From contig JACDOL010000001.1 of NCBI GenBank assembly GCA_017656165.1, positions 1 to 64,000 on the forward strand: a DNA stretch of 64,000 nt, given 5' to 3'. Source of the stretch: Desulfotomaculum sp. (GTDB lineage Bacteria > Bacillota > Desulfotomaculia > Desulfotomaculales > Desulfohalotomaculaceae). The position numbers and the translations under genes were made by a program. The first letter of the stretch is position 1, and every line of letters begins with the position of its first letter. This document shows, piece after piece, positions 9,127 through 19,379 of the stretch. The notes under the pieces are model-generated. The model had not been told where the DNA came from and did no database searches. It saw only the letters and a program-made list of their open reading frames with translations.

Positions 9127-10902
9127 TTAGTGACCGCTGCCACTTTCTGGAATGTCTTCAGGCTTCCGGTACACACCCCGTGGTACGTAGTGGGTGTGTA
9201 AAAGTTTGTGTGACAGTTCTCCCAGCGGCTCCTTGAGGTATTCTTCGTACAGTTTCTTGATAGCTGGGTTTTCGTGAGATTTGCGGATAGGCAGCTGCTC
9301 GTCTGCCTTGTAAATTCCGGCGATACGGGCCAGCCTGACTTCGAGATTGGTGGGGATAGGTTGTCCGCCTCCACCAATACAACCGCCAGGACAGCACATA
9401 ACTTCTATGAAGTGGTAATCGGCCTTGCCTTCTCTAATTAAGTCAAGAAGTTTACGGGCATTACCCAATGTATGAGCAACAGCCACTTTTACATCTAGGT
9501 CTCCAACTTTAACCGTTGCTTCTTTAATTCCTTCCATACCACGTACAGCAGTGAAGTTAATGTCTTTTAACTCTTCCTTGGTTATTAATTCATAAGCTGT
9601 ACGCAGGGCAGCTTCCATAACACCGCCAGTGGCACCGAATATAACAGCTGCGCCGGTGGAGAGACCAAGCGGATCATCGTATTCTTCTTCTGGCAGTGCA
9701 TTCCAGTCTATACCTGCATTTCGGCACATGCGAGCCAGTTCACGTGTTGTGAGGACTGCATCAACATCCTGGTAACCGCTGTCATTCATTTCGTCCCGCT
9801 CAGCTTCGAATTTCTTAGCTGTACAAGGCATTATTGATACGCTGTAAATGTTTTCAGGATCTATACCTGCTTTCTTAGGATAGAAAGTCTTTATCAGTGC
9901 ACCCAGCATCTGCTGAGGTGATTTACAAGTGGAAAGATGCGGCAGCAGGTCTGGGTAATAATGCTCAATGTATTTAATCCAACCGGGACTGCATGAGGTA
10001 ATCATAGGTAGTGTTCCGCCCTGGGTGATGCGCTGTATAAGTTCAGACCCTTCTTCCATAATGGTCAGGTCAGCAGAAAAGTCGGTATCAAATACCTTAT
10101 CAAATCCAAGTCGTCTCAGTGCAGCTACCATTTTACCGGTGTTGATGGACCCGGGTTCCATGCCAAATTCTTCAGCAATAGAAACACGGGTTGCTGGTGC
10201 TGTTTGTACAACAACATGCTTGTTGGGATCTGATAATGCTGCCCATACCTTATCGGTATCATCCTTTTCAGTTATAGCACCGGTGGGGCAGACCAGTGAA
10301 CACTGGCCGCACATTGCACAGTTGACATCGGCTAGTTTTTGATCAAACGGTGGGGCTATTATAGTTTCAAAACCACGGTTGACAGGGCCAATGGCCTTGA
10401 TGCCCTGAACTTTTTCACACACTGCCACACAGCGTCGGCAGAGTACGCACTTGCGTGGGTCACGCACAATAGATGGAGCAGAGTCATCAATGTCGGCTTC
10501 GGTAGCGCTCTTAGCTGCACCACGAGTAAAGCGTACTTCTTTTAATCCAAAGGCTTCTGCCAGTGCCTGTAGTTCACAGTTGGTATTGCGCAGGCAGGTG
10601 AGACACTCCTGTGGGTGGTCAGAAAGAATAAGTTCTAAGGTAAGCTTGCGGGATTTACGAACCAGTTCAGAGTTGGTTTTAACTACCATACCCTCAGCTA
10701 CTGGAGTTACGCAGGCAGCCTGCAGGGCGCGGGCACCTTCAACTTCCACCACGCAGATGCGGCAGGCTCCGATGGCATTTATATCTTTCATATAGCAGAG
10801 GGTGGGTATCTCAATACCAATTTTTTTGGCAGCTTCCAGGATGGTGGTACCCTGTTCCACTTCCACCTTCTGGTTATCAATGGTTAACGTTACTGTTGCC
10901 AT
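9127..10902 (-). CDS. [FeFe] hydrogenase catalytic subunit (NADH-dependent/bifurcating type, HydA/HndD-like)
   Basis: 591 aa; N-terminal 2Fe-2S and 4Fe-4S motifs; H-cluster signatures TSCSPGWIKYIEHYYPDLLPHLSTCKSP, MPCTAKKFEAERDE, EVMCCPGGCIGGGGQP. Confidence 0.96.
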   Translation of the reverse strand: MATVTLTIDNQKVEVEQGTTILEAAKKIGIEIPTLCYMKDINAIGACRICVVEVEGARALQAACVTPVAEGMVVKTNSELVRKSRKLTLELILSDHPQECLTCLRNTNCELQALAEAFGLKEVRFTRGAAKSATEADIDDSAPSIVRDPRKCVLCRRCVAVCEKVQGIKAIGPVNRGFETIIAPPFDQKLADVNCAMCGQCSLVCPTGAITEKDDTDKVWAALSDPNKHVVVQTAPATRVSIAEEFGMEPGSINTGKMVAALRRLGFDKVFDTDFSADLTIMEEGSELIQRITQGGTLPMITSCSPGWIKYIEHYYPDLLPHLSTCKSPQQMLGALIKTFYPKKAGIDPENIYSVSIMPCTAKKFEAERDEMNDSGYQDVDAVLTTRELARMCRNAGIDWNALPEEEYDDPLGLSTGAAVIFGATGGVMEAALRTAYELITKEELKDINFTAVRGMEGIKEATVKVGDLDVKVAVAHTLGNARKLLDLIREGKADYHFIEVMCCPGGCIGGGGQPIPTNLEVRLARIAGIYKADEQLPIRKSHENPAIKKLYEEYLKEPLGELSHKLLHTHYVPRGVYRKPEDIPESGSGH

Positions 10903-10923
10903 GCCTAGTTTTCCCCTCCTATC

Positions 10924-12636
10924 CTACGAGGTGGCTTTTTTAGCGCCTCTAATTTTACAAACTCCGGCCGGGCAAGTTTTCTCTTTGATGTGAGCCTCAT
11001 ATTCTTCCCGGAAATACTTTAATGTACTTAGTACTGGGTTGGGAGCAGTTTGACCAAGTCCGCACAGGGCAGACTGCTTAATCATGTAAGCAAGCTCTTC
11101 CAGCAGTTCGATGTCACCTTCACGTCCCAATCCCCTGGAGATGCGGTTTAAAATTTCCAGCATCCGCTTAGTTCCGATACGGCAGGGTGTACACTTACCA
11201 CAAGACTCATCCTGGGTAAAGCCAAGATAGAACTTGGCCAGGTCTACCATACATGTATCTTCGTCAGTGATAATTAAACCACCAGAACCAACGATGGATC
11301 CCAGGGATGCCAGTGTTTCATAGTCTAACGAAGTATCAAAGTGATCAGCGGGGATGCAGCCTCCAGAAGGACCGCCGGTTTGAGCAGCCTTAAATTTCTT
11401 ACCGCTTGCAATACCGCCGCCGATCTCTTCAACAACTTCACGCAGGCTTATTCCCATGGGTACTTCTACCAGGCCGGTGTTTACTACCTTACCAGCAAGG
11501 GCAAATACCTTGGTACCCTTGGATTTACCTACACCAATGCTGGCATACCAGTCAGCGCCCTTAAGAATTATGGGGCAGATATTAGCCCAAGTTTCAACGT
11601 TATTAATATTTGATGGTTTGCCAAATAAGCCCGATTGTGCAGGGAATGGTGGGCGAGGTCTTGGTTCACCACGCTTACCCTCAGTGGATGCCATTAATGC
11701 AGTTTCTTCACCGCATACAAAGGCACCAGCGCCTTCGCGAATTTCAATGTCAAAGCTGAAATCAGTTCCCATGATATTATTGCCCAGTAAACCCTTTTCA
11801 CGACAAACTTCTAAGGCTTTTCTAAAGTTTTTAATGGCAAGTGGATATTCCAAGCGGATATATGCATATCCCTTTGTTGCACCGGTAGCATATCCGCATA
11901 TGGTCATTGCTTCAATAACAGAATACGGGTCCCCGGTTAGGACAGCGTTATCCATGAAAGCACCCGGGTCACCTTCGTCGCCGTTGCAGATGACATATTT
12001 TTGGTCCGCTTTTTGATCAGCCATGAACTGCCACTTAAGCCCGGTAGGGAATCCGGCACCGCCGCGCCCGCGTAAGCCGGACTTTTTAACTTCCTCTATA
12101 ACTTCCTGCGGGCTCATTTCTTTCAGCACTTTAGCTAAGGCCGCATACCCGTCCATACCAATATATTCTTCTAGAGAGACGGGATCTATAATTCCACAGT
12201 TGCGGAGGGCGATCTTGTGCTGTTTCTTAAAGAAATCCATTTCCTTAATGGTGGGCTGCAGTTCGCCGTCAGGAGTACGGTAACAGAGTCGTTCTACAAA
12301 TTTATCGTTCTTCAGGTGATCATTAACGATATCGGTTACATCTTCCGGTTTGACGTTACAGTAGTGATATGCACCGGGATAGACCATTACTACTGGTCCC
12401 AGCTGACAAGCACCCATACAGCCGGTTTGAATAAGTTTAACTGTATTTTTTAGTCCTGCGGCTTCGACTGCCTTTTCTAAAGCATCCGCCACATCTTGAC
12501 AGCCGGAGGAATGACAACCGGTTCCGCCGCACACTAAAACATGATATTTATACTCATCAGTTGGCTCGCCGCCTAGACGAACAGCCAGTGCTTTTTTAGC
12601 TTTACTTCTAATTTCTTCTAGTTCTTGGAAAGTCAT
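10924..12636 (-). CDS. NuoF-like NADH-binding subunit of bifurcating hydrogenase (HydB/HndC-like)
   Basis: 570 aa; thioredoxin-like 2Fe-2S N-terminus, GRGGAGFPTGLKW FMN/NADH motif, ESCGKCTPCRIGT 4Fe-4S motif. Confidence 0.94.
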   Translation of the reverse strand: MTFQELEEIRSKAKKALAVRLGGEPTDEYKYHVLVCGGTGCHSSGCQDVADALEKAVEAAGLKNTVKLIQTGCMGACQLGPVVMVYPGAYHYCNVKPEDVTDIVNDHLKNDKFVERLCYRTPDGELQPTIKEMDFFKKQHKIALRNCGIIDPVSLEEYIGMDGYAALAKVLKEMSPQEVIEEVKKSGLRGRGGAGFPTGLKWQFMADQKADQKYVICNGDEGDPGAFMDNAVLTGDPYSVIEAMTICGYATGATKGYAYIRLEYPLAIKNFRKALEVCREKGLLGNNIMGTDFSFDIEIREGAGAFVCGEETALMASTEGKRGEPRPRPPFPAQSGLFGKPSNINNVETWANICPIILKGADWYASIGVGKSKGTKVFALAGKVVNTGLVEVPMGISLREVVEEIGGGIASGKKFKAAQTGGPSGGCIPADHFDTSLDYETLASLGSIVGSGGLIITDEDTCMVDLAKFYLGFTQDESCGKCTPCRIGTKRMLEILNRISRGLGREGDIELLEELAYMIKQSALCGLGQTAPNPVLSTLKYFREEYEAHIKEKTCPAGVCKIRGAKKATS

Positions 12637-12663
12637 TTGTATATATTCACCTCCCTGGAGGGT

Positions 12664-13143
12664 CTATTCATATTTGGCTAACACTTCCGGCACCCTTTCC
12701 GGGGTCATGCGGGGATGTACTTCACCATCCACTGTCATAACCGGTGCAATACTGCATGCCCCCAGACAGCGGACAACATCAAAGGTGAAACGGCGATCTT
12801 CAGTGGTTTCACCTGCTTTTATCTTCAGTTCTTTTTCAATGGCTTCCTGAACTTCAGGAGCACCTTTAACATAACAAGCAGTACCTAAACACAAGTTAAT
12901 GCTGTGGCGTCCCCTGGGCCGAAGAGTAAATGCTGCATAAAAGGTGGCTACACCATATACATCAGTAAGAGGTACATTTAATTCTTCTGCTACTCTAATT
13001 AATAAATCTTTGGGCAGGTAACCTAATTCCTGCTGAATACCTGCCAGTACAACAATAAGGCTGTTGGGATTACCGCGGTGTTTTGCCAGCAAATCTTCAA
13101 CTTTTTTGTTGGATTCATTCTGGCAATTGCATTGAGCACCCAT
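12664..13143 (-). CDS. NuoE-like 2Fe-2S subunit of bifurcating hydrogenase (HydC/HndA-like)
   Basis: 159 aa; CLGTACYVKGAPEV...VRCLGACSIAPVMTVDGEVH. Confidence 0.94.
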   Translation of the reverse strand: MGAQCNCQNESNKKVEDLLAKHRGNPNSLIVVLAGIQQELGYLPKDLLIRVAEELNVPLTDVYGVATFYAAFTLRPRGRHSINLCLGTACYVKGAPEVQEAIEKELKIKAGETTEDRRFTFDVVRCLGACSIAPVMTVDGEVHPRMTPERVPEVLAKYE

Positions 13144-13216
13144 ACAGATAGAATCCCCCTTTCTTGCATTAATACTTTATAACCAGGTATGAGTAAAGCA
13201 ATTAAATTATTTTGTA

Positions 13217-13236
13217 TTAACTAATTATTTAGTTAA
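13217..13236. promoter_or_regulatory. Perfect inverted repeat, candidate operator upstream of the hydrogenase operon
   Basis: TTAACTAA-TTAT-TTAGTTAA, perfect 8-4-8 palindrome about 75 bp upstream of the HydC-like start codon. Confidence 0.45.
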
Positions 13237-13633
13237 AATTTTGCCTAATACATACACCACCTTTCACTTATTGTTTGAGCTGCTTGTGTTATGTTAAGGC
13301 TTGCATATTTAATTTATGTACAAGTTAAAGAGACAATCACTAAAAATAACAATATTACCAGTTAATATAGCTTGTGATCAAAATGTCAAATAGTAGACAA
13401 AATTTTATAAATTAATTTAAGTAAAAATATTCAAACATTTTAAATTTAGTAATATTGTAATGCTTGTTGTAAAATTAGGCAACCCTTTTTTGGATGTAAT
13501 TTGGTTTCATATGGAAATGTTGTTCAATTTACTGCGAATAAGTAAGTGTTACAATGTCACATACTGTTATATGTTTATTTTAATTGCACATAATGTATTC
13601 CCTGTGTTAAGATTATTTTTGTAAATTGATTTC

Positions 13634-14383
13634 ATGGTGGAGGGGTTTGTCTTGTTGATAAATGAGGTAGCGGACAAACTTACAGCTTGGTTAGAAGAAA
13701 AGCTAGAAGAAGCAGGGGCACAAAGCTTTATTGTTGGTCTGAGTGGGGGAGTGGATTCTGCTGTAGTAGCAGCGCTGTGCAAACGGGTAAGGCCTAATGA
13801 CACTTATGGCTTTATAATGCCTTGTTACAGTGATCCTGATGATGCTAAATACGGCAGAATGGTAGCTGAAGCATTTGATATACCAGTAAAAGAGGTAGTA
13901 CTGGACGAGGTATTTGACAAGCTGGTAGAAAAACTGACCGATGAACCCTATGACAGAACTAAAAGAGACCTAGCTTTTGCCAATATTAAACCAAGACTGA
14001 GAATGACAACTTTATATTTTTATGCAGCAAAGTATCAGGGCCTGGTAGTGGGTACAGGTAATAAGGCTGAAATCACCGTGGGGTTCTTTACCAAGTACGG
14101 TGACGGGGGATGTGATATTTTACCGATAGCCAATTTAGTTAAATCGCAAGTATATGAATTGGCCAAGTACCTCGGTGTACCGCAGCCTATCATTGATAAA
14201 AAACCCTCTGCCGGATTGTGGCTGGGGCATGATGATGAAGAAGAAATGGGTGTAACTTACCAGGAACTGGACCATTATATCCTCACGGGTGAAGCAGAAC
14301 CCCGTGTTAAAGAAGTAGTAGACAAGATGCATCAAAGAACAGAGCATAAAAGGCGGATGCCCCCAGTTCCCCCGGCTCTATAA
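13634..14383 (+). CDS. nadE: NAD+ synthase (ammonia-dependent)
   Basis: 249 aa; VGLSGGVDSAVVAALC PP-loop, GTGNKAEITVGFFTKYGDGGCDILPIANLVKSQVYELA. Confidence 0.95.
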   Translation: MVEGFVLLINEVADKLTAWLEEKLEEAGAQSFIVGLSGGVDSAVVAALCKRVRPNDTYGFIMPCYSDPDDAKYGRMVAEAFDIPVKEVVLDEVFDKLVEKLTDEPYDRTKRDLAFANIKPRLRMTTLYFYAAKYQGLVVGTGNKAEITVGFFTKYGDGGCDILPIANLVKSQVYELAKYLGVPQPIIDKKPSAGLWLGHDDEEEMGVTYQELDHYILTGEAEPRVKEVVDKMHQRTEHKRRMPPVPPAL

Positions 14384-14493
14384 GGCCTTAATACCTGATA
14401 AGATATATTTTTAAATTTTTAAACTATATAATTAATATGTATTATACAATGAGGAAGGAAAAATATTTCACAAGGTAGGGAGATGAGACTGTC

Positions 14494-15222
14494 ATGGCTG
14501 GCCATTCCAAATGGGCTAATATAAAACGTAAAAAAGCTAAGGTGGATGCACAACGCGGTAAAATATTTACCAGGTTAACTAAAGAAATTATTTTGGCAGC
14601 CAAGCTGGGTGGCGGTGACCCTGCCGGTAATTTGCGGCTTAAAACTGCACTGGAAAAAGCAAAAGAAGCTAACCTGCCCAAGGATAAAATAGAACGAGCC
14701 ATTATGAAGGGTACAGGGCAGCTTGCCAGTTCTAACCTGGAACAAATTGTTTATGAAGGTTACGGTCCTGGCGGTGTAGCTGTTATGTTAAATATAACAA
14801 CTGATAACCGCAACCGTACTGCTGGTGAAATACGCCATATATTCTCTAAGCATAACGGGAATTTAGGAGAAAGCGGTTGTGTTTCCTGGATGTTTGAGCG
14901 CAAGGGTCTGCTGGTTATAGATAAGGAAAAAGCAGGCGTTAATGAAGATGATTTAATGATGCTGGCCTTGGAAGCCGGTGCCGAGGATATAAAAGTTGAA
15001 GATGATGTATATGAAATTTTTACCTCACCTGATGACTTTACAGATGTATATAAAAATTTAGAAGAAAAAATCCCGGTCTCTGAAGCAGAAATTACCATGG
15101 TGCCCCAGAATACAGTAAAACTGGGACCTGAAGAAGCTGAAAAGGCCATCAAACTGCTGGAAAAGCTGGAAGAGCATGATGATGTTGATGATGTATATTC
15201 CAACTTGGAAACAGATGAGTAA
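14494..15222 (+). CDS. YebC/PmpR family protein
   Basis: MAGHSKWANIKRKKAKVDAQRGKIFTRLTKEI signature. Confidence 0.96.
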   Translation: MAGHSKWANIKRKKAKVDAQRGKIFTRLTKEIILAAKLGGGDPAGNLRLKTALEKAKEANLPKDKIERAIMKGTGQLASSNLEQIVYEGYGPGGVAVMLNITTDNRNRTAGEIRHIFSKHNGNLGESGCVSWMFERKGLLVIDKEKAGVNEDDLMMLALEAGAEDIKVEDDVYEIFTSPDDFTDVYKNLEEKIPVSEAEITMVPQNTVKLGPEEAEKAIKLLEKLEEHDDVDDVYSNLETDE

Positions 15223-15245
15223 AAGTTTACAATAAAGTTGTATAA

Positions 15246-15268
15246 GGACTCGTTTAGAGTCCTTTTTT
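15246..15268 (+). terminator. Intrinsic terminator of yebC
   Basis: GGACTC-GTTTA-GAGTCC TTTTTT. Confidence 0.85.
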
Positions 15269-15276
15269 GCGTTAAT

Positions 15277-15372
15277 CAGAAAACGCATCCAAGGTATTTA
15301 CCGGAGAAAGTTCATTCAAGTATATGTGCCGGCGTGTTTTCGGAGTGTAAATACCTTGGCGGTGATAAGACC
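15277..15372 (+). repeat. Terminator-associated repeat family, copy B (71-bp short core)
   Basis: Core 15289-15359 ccaaggtatttaccggagaaagttcattcaagtatatgtgccggcgtgttttcggagtgtaaataccttgg, then cggtgataagacc; terminal inverted repeats. Confidence 0.9.
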
Positions 15373-15613
15373 GTAGGTTTTTTAATGTACTTTCTTAAAA
15401 AACTGCTTACACTGCCAGGCTAAAACTGTTAATAAAGGAAATTTAAGTATTAATTTAAGCATATGTCTTCCACCTGTATTATTTTCTAATACTTTATTCT
15501 TAAGACTTGTCTCGTGTGAATACCGTTACAAAAGGTATTAAATACACAACAAATGGAAAATATAGTAAGGCGCTGGCATATTTAACTAAAGAAATGTTCA
15601 GGAGGTTTTTTAA

Positions 15614-16249
15614 GTGTTTTTATCCAGGCTGTTTTTATCTATAATTAGTGCCTTACTGGTTGTAGGGATGTTGTTATCTGTGTACATACTAGCCACAGGT
15701 ATGTTTGGAGAAAAAAACAGCCATAAAATCAATAAATTATGGGCGTCTGCTGAAGAAGCTTTAACGGAAGAGCAGGTTATTACAGAAAATACTAAAGTGT
15801 ACAAGCAGTATATATACCTCTGTGGTGACGTGGAAGTAAAACCTTTAGGTGAGACTGCAGCCCTGGTTGGTATGAATAAAGATGATCTACTGGAGATGTT
15901 TGCTGCAGGTGATGGATGGCAGGTGCATTTTGAATTACCGGAAAAACTGGTACTATCAAGAAGGGTTGATGCGCTTTGTTCAAAGCATGAAAACTACCGC
16001 CATTTAGGAATATACAATGGACACCTAGCTGTATTTCAAGGTCCTTTAGGGGTAAACAAATTTTTAATGGAAGTCATAGAAAATAAACAGCTTAGTAATC
16101 TTCCTGCTGTTTGGCAGGAGAAACTGAACAAGGGAATGGAATATAATTCTCAACCACTCCAGGTGAAGGCGGAGTTGGAGCAGGAACTGGAATTTGCCAC
16201 TGAAAAAGAATTATATGCAGTTTTGGAGAATATTGATGAATTAAGTTGA
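15614..16249 (+). CDS. BofC C-terminal domain-containing protein (sporulation-related)
   Basis: N-terminal TM; YRHLGIYNGHLAVFQGPLG resembles the BofC C-terminal domain; GTG start. Confidence 0.7.
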   Translation: MFLSRLFLSIISALLVVGMLLSVYILATGMFGEKNSHKINKLWASAEEALTEEQVITENTKVYKQYIYLCGDVEVKPLGETAALVGMNKDDLLEMFAAGDGWQVHFELPEKLVLSRRVDALCSKHENYRHLGIYNGHLAVFQGPLGVNKFLMEVIENKQLSNLPAVWQEKLNKGMEYNSQPLQVKAELEQELEFATEKELYAVLENIDELS

Positions 16250-16339
16250 TGTGGTTAATTTGTAGCACTTGTTAGATGTTAAGTGGTATAATGTACCTGA
16301 ACAGTTGTTCTATTTAACTGGTTAATGGAGGAGTTTTAT

Positions 16340-16831
16340 ATGCTGATTATGGGAGTTGATCCCGGTACAGCTATAACAGGTTATGGTGTTATCGAATATA
16401 CAGGCAGTGATTTCAAATTAGTAGAATGCGGTGCTGTTCGCACACGGGCAGAACTGCCCTTATACAAGCGCCTGCATACCCTTTACACCGACTTAACCGA
16501 GCTTATTTCCTATCACAAGCCTGATCAATATGCTGTAGAAGAATTGTTTTTTAATAAGAATACCCGAACAGCGCTGGCAGTTGGGCATGCCAGGGGGGTA
16601 GCCCTGCTGGCTGGTGCCAACGCCGGCCTTGATGTTTTTGAATATACTCCCCTGCAGGTAAAACAATCAGTGGTTGGTTACGGGCGGGCTGAAAAAAAAC
16701 AAGTGCAGTATATGGTAAAAACAATGCTTAACTTACTCCAGGTACCAAAGCCCGATGACGCTGCAGATGCCTTGGCAGTTGCCATATGCCACGCCCACCA
16801 TGTTCCCAATATGGGGAGAGTGTCTTTATGA
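16340..16831 (+). CDS. ruvC: Holliday junction resolvase RuvC
   Basis: [16 protein letters not shown]...; adjacent to ruvA/ruvB. Confidence 0.96.
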   Translation: MLIMGVDPGTAITGYGVIEYTGSDFKLVECGAVRTRAELPLYKRLHTLYTDLTELISYHKPDQYAVEELFFNKNTRTALAVGHARGVALLAGANAGLDVFEYTPLQVKQSVVGYGRAEKKQVQYMVKTMLNLLQVPKPDDAADALAVAICHAHHVPNMGRVSL

Positions 16832-17433
16832 TTGCTTTTCTTCGCGGTAAGCTGGCTGCTGAATCCAGCGGCAGGGTAGTAATAGATGTTAACGGGGTTG
16901 GTTATCAACTGCAGGTTTCCGCCAATACTCTTTCGTCTATGCCAAAGCTGGGGGAAGAGGTTTTTTTATACACATATATGATTGTTCGGGAAGACAGCAT
17001 CCAGCTGTATGGTTTTAAAACCGAAAATGAGTTAAGTATATTTACTGCGATACTAAACGTATCCGGTGTTGGGCCCAAGGGAGCCCTGGCGGTGCTGTCG
17101 GTCTACAGGCCTGAGAGCATTAGTGAAATTATTAGTAATGAAGATGCAGCTGCTTTAACTAAAGTTCCGGGTATTGGCAAAAAAACTGCCCAGCGCTTAA
17201 TATTGGAGTTAAAGGATAAAATTAATATTTTCCCAGCTTCAGCTGCGGCAGTTGAAACAAGTAAAGAATACCCGGGCTCAATACAGCAGGACGCAGAATT
17301 TGCTCTAGTGGCCCTGGGATATAATCAGTCGGAATCAACAGCAGCAGTTAAAAAAGCTTTAACCAACCACAAACCACCTTCAGATGTTTCTACGTTGGTT
17401 AAGCTTTCACTTAAGTATTTAATTAAAGAATAG
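16828..17433 (+). CDS. ruvA: Holliday junction branch migration protein RuvA
   Basis: [32 protein letters not shown] overlap with ruvC stop; ORF-track start 16786 is too long. Confidence 0.96.
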   Translation: MIAFLRGKLAAESSGRVVIDVNGVGYQLQVSANTLSSMPKLGEEVFLYTYMIVREDSIQLYGFKTENELSIFTAILNVSGVGPKGALAVLSVYRPESISEIISNEDAAALTKVPGIGKKTAQRLILELKDKINIFPASAAAVETSKEYPGSIQQDAEFALVALGYNQSESTAAVKKALTNHKPPSDVSTLVKLSLKYLIKE

Positions 17434-17443
17434 GGGATTAGAT

Positions 17444-18481
17444 ATGATTGAAAAAGATGAAAGGCTGGTATCCGCAGCAGCAGATAAATCAGAAATAGAA
17501 AATGAAAATGGGTTAAGGCCCCGCAGGTTGGGGGAATATATAGGGCAAATAAAGGTAAAGGAAACTATAGAAATATTTATTAAAGCTGCTTTAAAAAGAG
17601 GAGAACCTTTGGATCATGTTCTGCTGTTCGGCCCGCCGGGTTTAGGGAAAACCACTCTGGCTGGTATTATTGCCAATGAAATGGGAGTAAATCTGCGTAC
17701 CACTTCTGGCCCAGCCATAGAACGTCCCGGTGACTTGGCTGCAATATTGACAAATCTCAATCCCGGAGATGTTTTGTTTATTGATGAAATACACCGTTTA
17801 AGCCGGTCGGTGGAAGAAATATTGTACCCGGCCATGGAGGATTTTTCCCTGGATATAATAATTGGTAAGGGACCCAGTGCCCGCTCAATCCGGCTCGACC
17901 TGCCTAAGTTTACGCTGGTGGGGGCAACCACCAGGGCTGGACTGCTGACATCTCCCCTGCGTGACCGTTTTGGTGTAATAAGCAGGCTGGAATTTTATCA
18001 ACCTGAAGAGCTGGCAGAAATACTGCTCCGCTCAGCAAGAATTTTAAATATCAAACTGGGAGACGGGGGTGTGGAAGAGATTGCCCGCCGTTCCAGGGGG
18101 ACTCCAAGGATAGCTAACAGGTTGTTAAAGCGTGTTCGTGATTATGCTGAAATAAAGGCAGACGGGATAATTACAGCTGAAGTTGCCGATGAAGCACTGC
18201 GTTTTTTTGAAGTAGACAGCATGGGATTAGATAAATCAGACCGCCGCTTATTAAAGACAATAATTGAAAAGTATAATGGTGGGCCGGTGGGATTGGAGAC
18301 GTTAGCTGCATCCATTAGCGAAGAACCGGGAACTGTAGAGGATGTACTGGAGCCCTACCTGATTCAGACAGGGATGCTGGCCAGAACTCCCCGGGGTAGA
18401 GTGGCTACAGCCAATGCATACCGGCAGCTGGGCATACCGTTACCGAACAAAGAAGGTAAACAAGAAAAACTATGGGAATGA
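17444..18481 (+). CDS. ruvB: Holliday junction helicase RuvB
   Basis: [22 protein letters not shown] Walker A; RuvB C-terminal domain. Confidence 0.97.
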   Translation: MIEKDERLVSAAADKSEIENENGLRPRRLGEYIGQIKVKETIEIFIKAALKRGEPLDHVLLFGPPGLGKTTLAGIIANEMGVNLRTTSGPAIERPGDLAAILTNLNPGDVLFIDEIHRLSRSVEEILYPAMEDFSLDIIIGKGPSARSIRLDLPKFTLVGATTRAGLLTSPLRDRFGVISRLEFYQPEELAEILLRSARILNIKLGDGGVEEIARRSRGTPRIANRLLKRVRDYAEIKADGIITAEVADEALRFFEVDSMGLDKSDRRLLKTIIEKYNGGPVGLETLAASISEEPGTVEDVLEPYLIQTGMLARTPRGRVATANAYRQLGIPLPNKEGKQEKLWE

Positions 18482-18497
18482 AAGAAGGTGGTTTTAA

Positions 18498-19052
18498 TTG
18501 GGGAAAAAAATACTGCTGCACAGCTGCTGTGGTCCCTGCACCATTTACCCGCTTGAGTATTTGAAAAATGAAGGCCATGATGTTGTAGGGCACTTTTATA
18601 ACCCCAACATTCATCCTTTTACAGAATGGAAAAAACGGAAAGATAACTACCAGTGGTTTATGGAAAATGAAGGAATAAAAGCCATTATAGAAGATGATTA
18701 TGACTTGGAAGGATATCTGCAGAACGTAGTACACCGGGAAGCAAACCGCTGCATGTATTGTTACAGCATGAGGTTGAAACGAGCTGCTCAGATTGCCCGC
18801 CGGGGTAAATTTGACGCTTTTACCACCACCCTTTTGGTAAGCCCCTTTCAAAAGCATGAGATGTTGAAGGAAATAGGTGAAGCAGCAGGGGAGAAATATG
18901 GAGTTCCCTTTTATTATATAGATTTTAGGCCCGGTTTTAAAGAAGCCTACATGCGGGCAAAAGAAACAGGGCATTATACCCAGCAGTACTGCGGCTGCAT
19001 ATACAGTGAAAGAGACCGTTACATGCCGCGAAATAAAAAGAAGGGAGAGTGA
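18498..19052 (+). CDS. queH: Epoxyqueuosine reductase QueH (DUF208)
   Basis: LLHSCCGPCTIYPLEYL...FYNPNIHPFTEWKKR...YCGCIYSERDR cysteine motifs. Confidence 0.9.
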   Translation: MGKKILLHSCCGPCTIYPLEYLKNEGHDVVGHFYNPNIHPFTEWKKRKDNYQWFMENEGIKAIIEDDYDLEGYLQNVVHREANRCMYCYSMRLKRAAQIARRGKFDAFTTTLLVSPFQKHEMLKEIGEAAGEKYGVPFYYIDFRPGFKEAYMRAKETGHYTQQYCGCIYSERDRYMPRNKKKGE

Positions 19053-19056
19053 TAAC

Positions 19057-19281
19057 TTGGATCCCCTTCAATCAATGGGTAAAATGATATTGGTGCTGGG
19101 GTTGTTTTTAATCATAATTGGCGGCTTAATGGTGGGTGCGGGAAAATTCATGGGATTGGGCAGACTGCCTGGAGATATTTATATACAGAAAGGTAACTTT
19201 TCTTTTTACTTTCCAGCAGCGAGTATGATAATATTAAGTTTGGTTCTTACATTTTTAGCTAATATTCTTTTTAGAAAATAG
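19057..19281 (+). CDS. DUF2905 small membrane protein
   Basis: LDPLQSMGKMILVLGLFLIIIGGLMVGAGKFMGLGRLPGDIYIQKGNFSFYFP; TTG start after GGGAG. Confidence 0.85.
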   Translation: MDPLQSMGKMILVLGLFLIIIGGLMVGAGKFMGLGRLPGDIYIQKGNFSFYFPAASMIILSLVLTFLANILFRK

Positions 19282-19379
19282 GGCTCATGGCAATTGAGTC
19301 CTAAATTTTTGTTTAATAAAGGAACGCAGCTGTATATGTCGAATTTATAAATTTGTGTTAATTTCATCCTGCGGGGGTA

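Noticed and set aside
10451-12283. Plus-strand ORFs antisense to the hydrogenase genes (and similar antisense ORFs throughout the track)
   Set aside because: They overlap strongly conserved genes in the opposite frame and have low-complexity Ser/Pro/Arg-rich translations.
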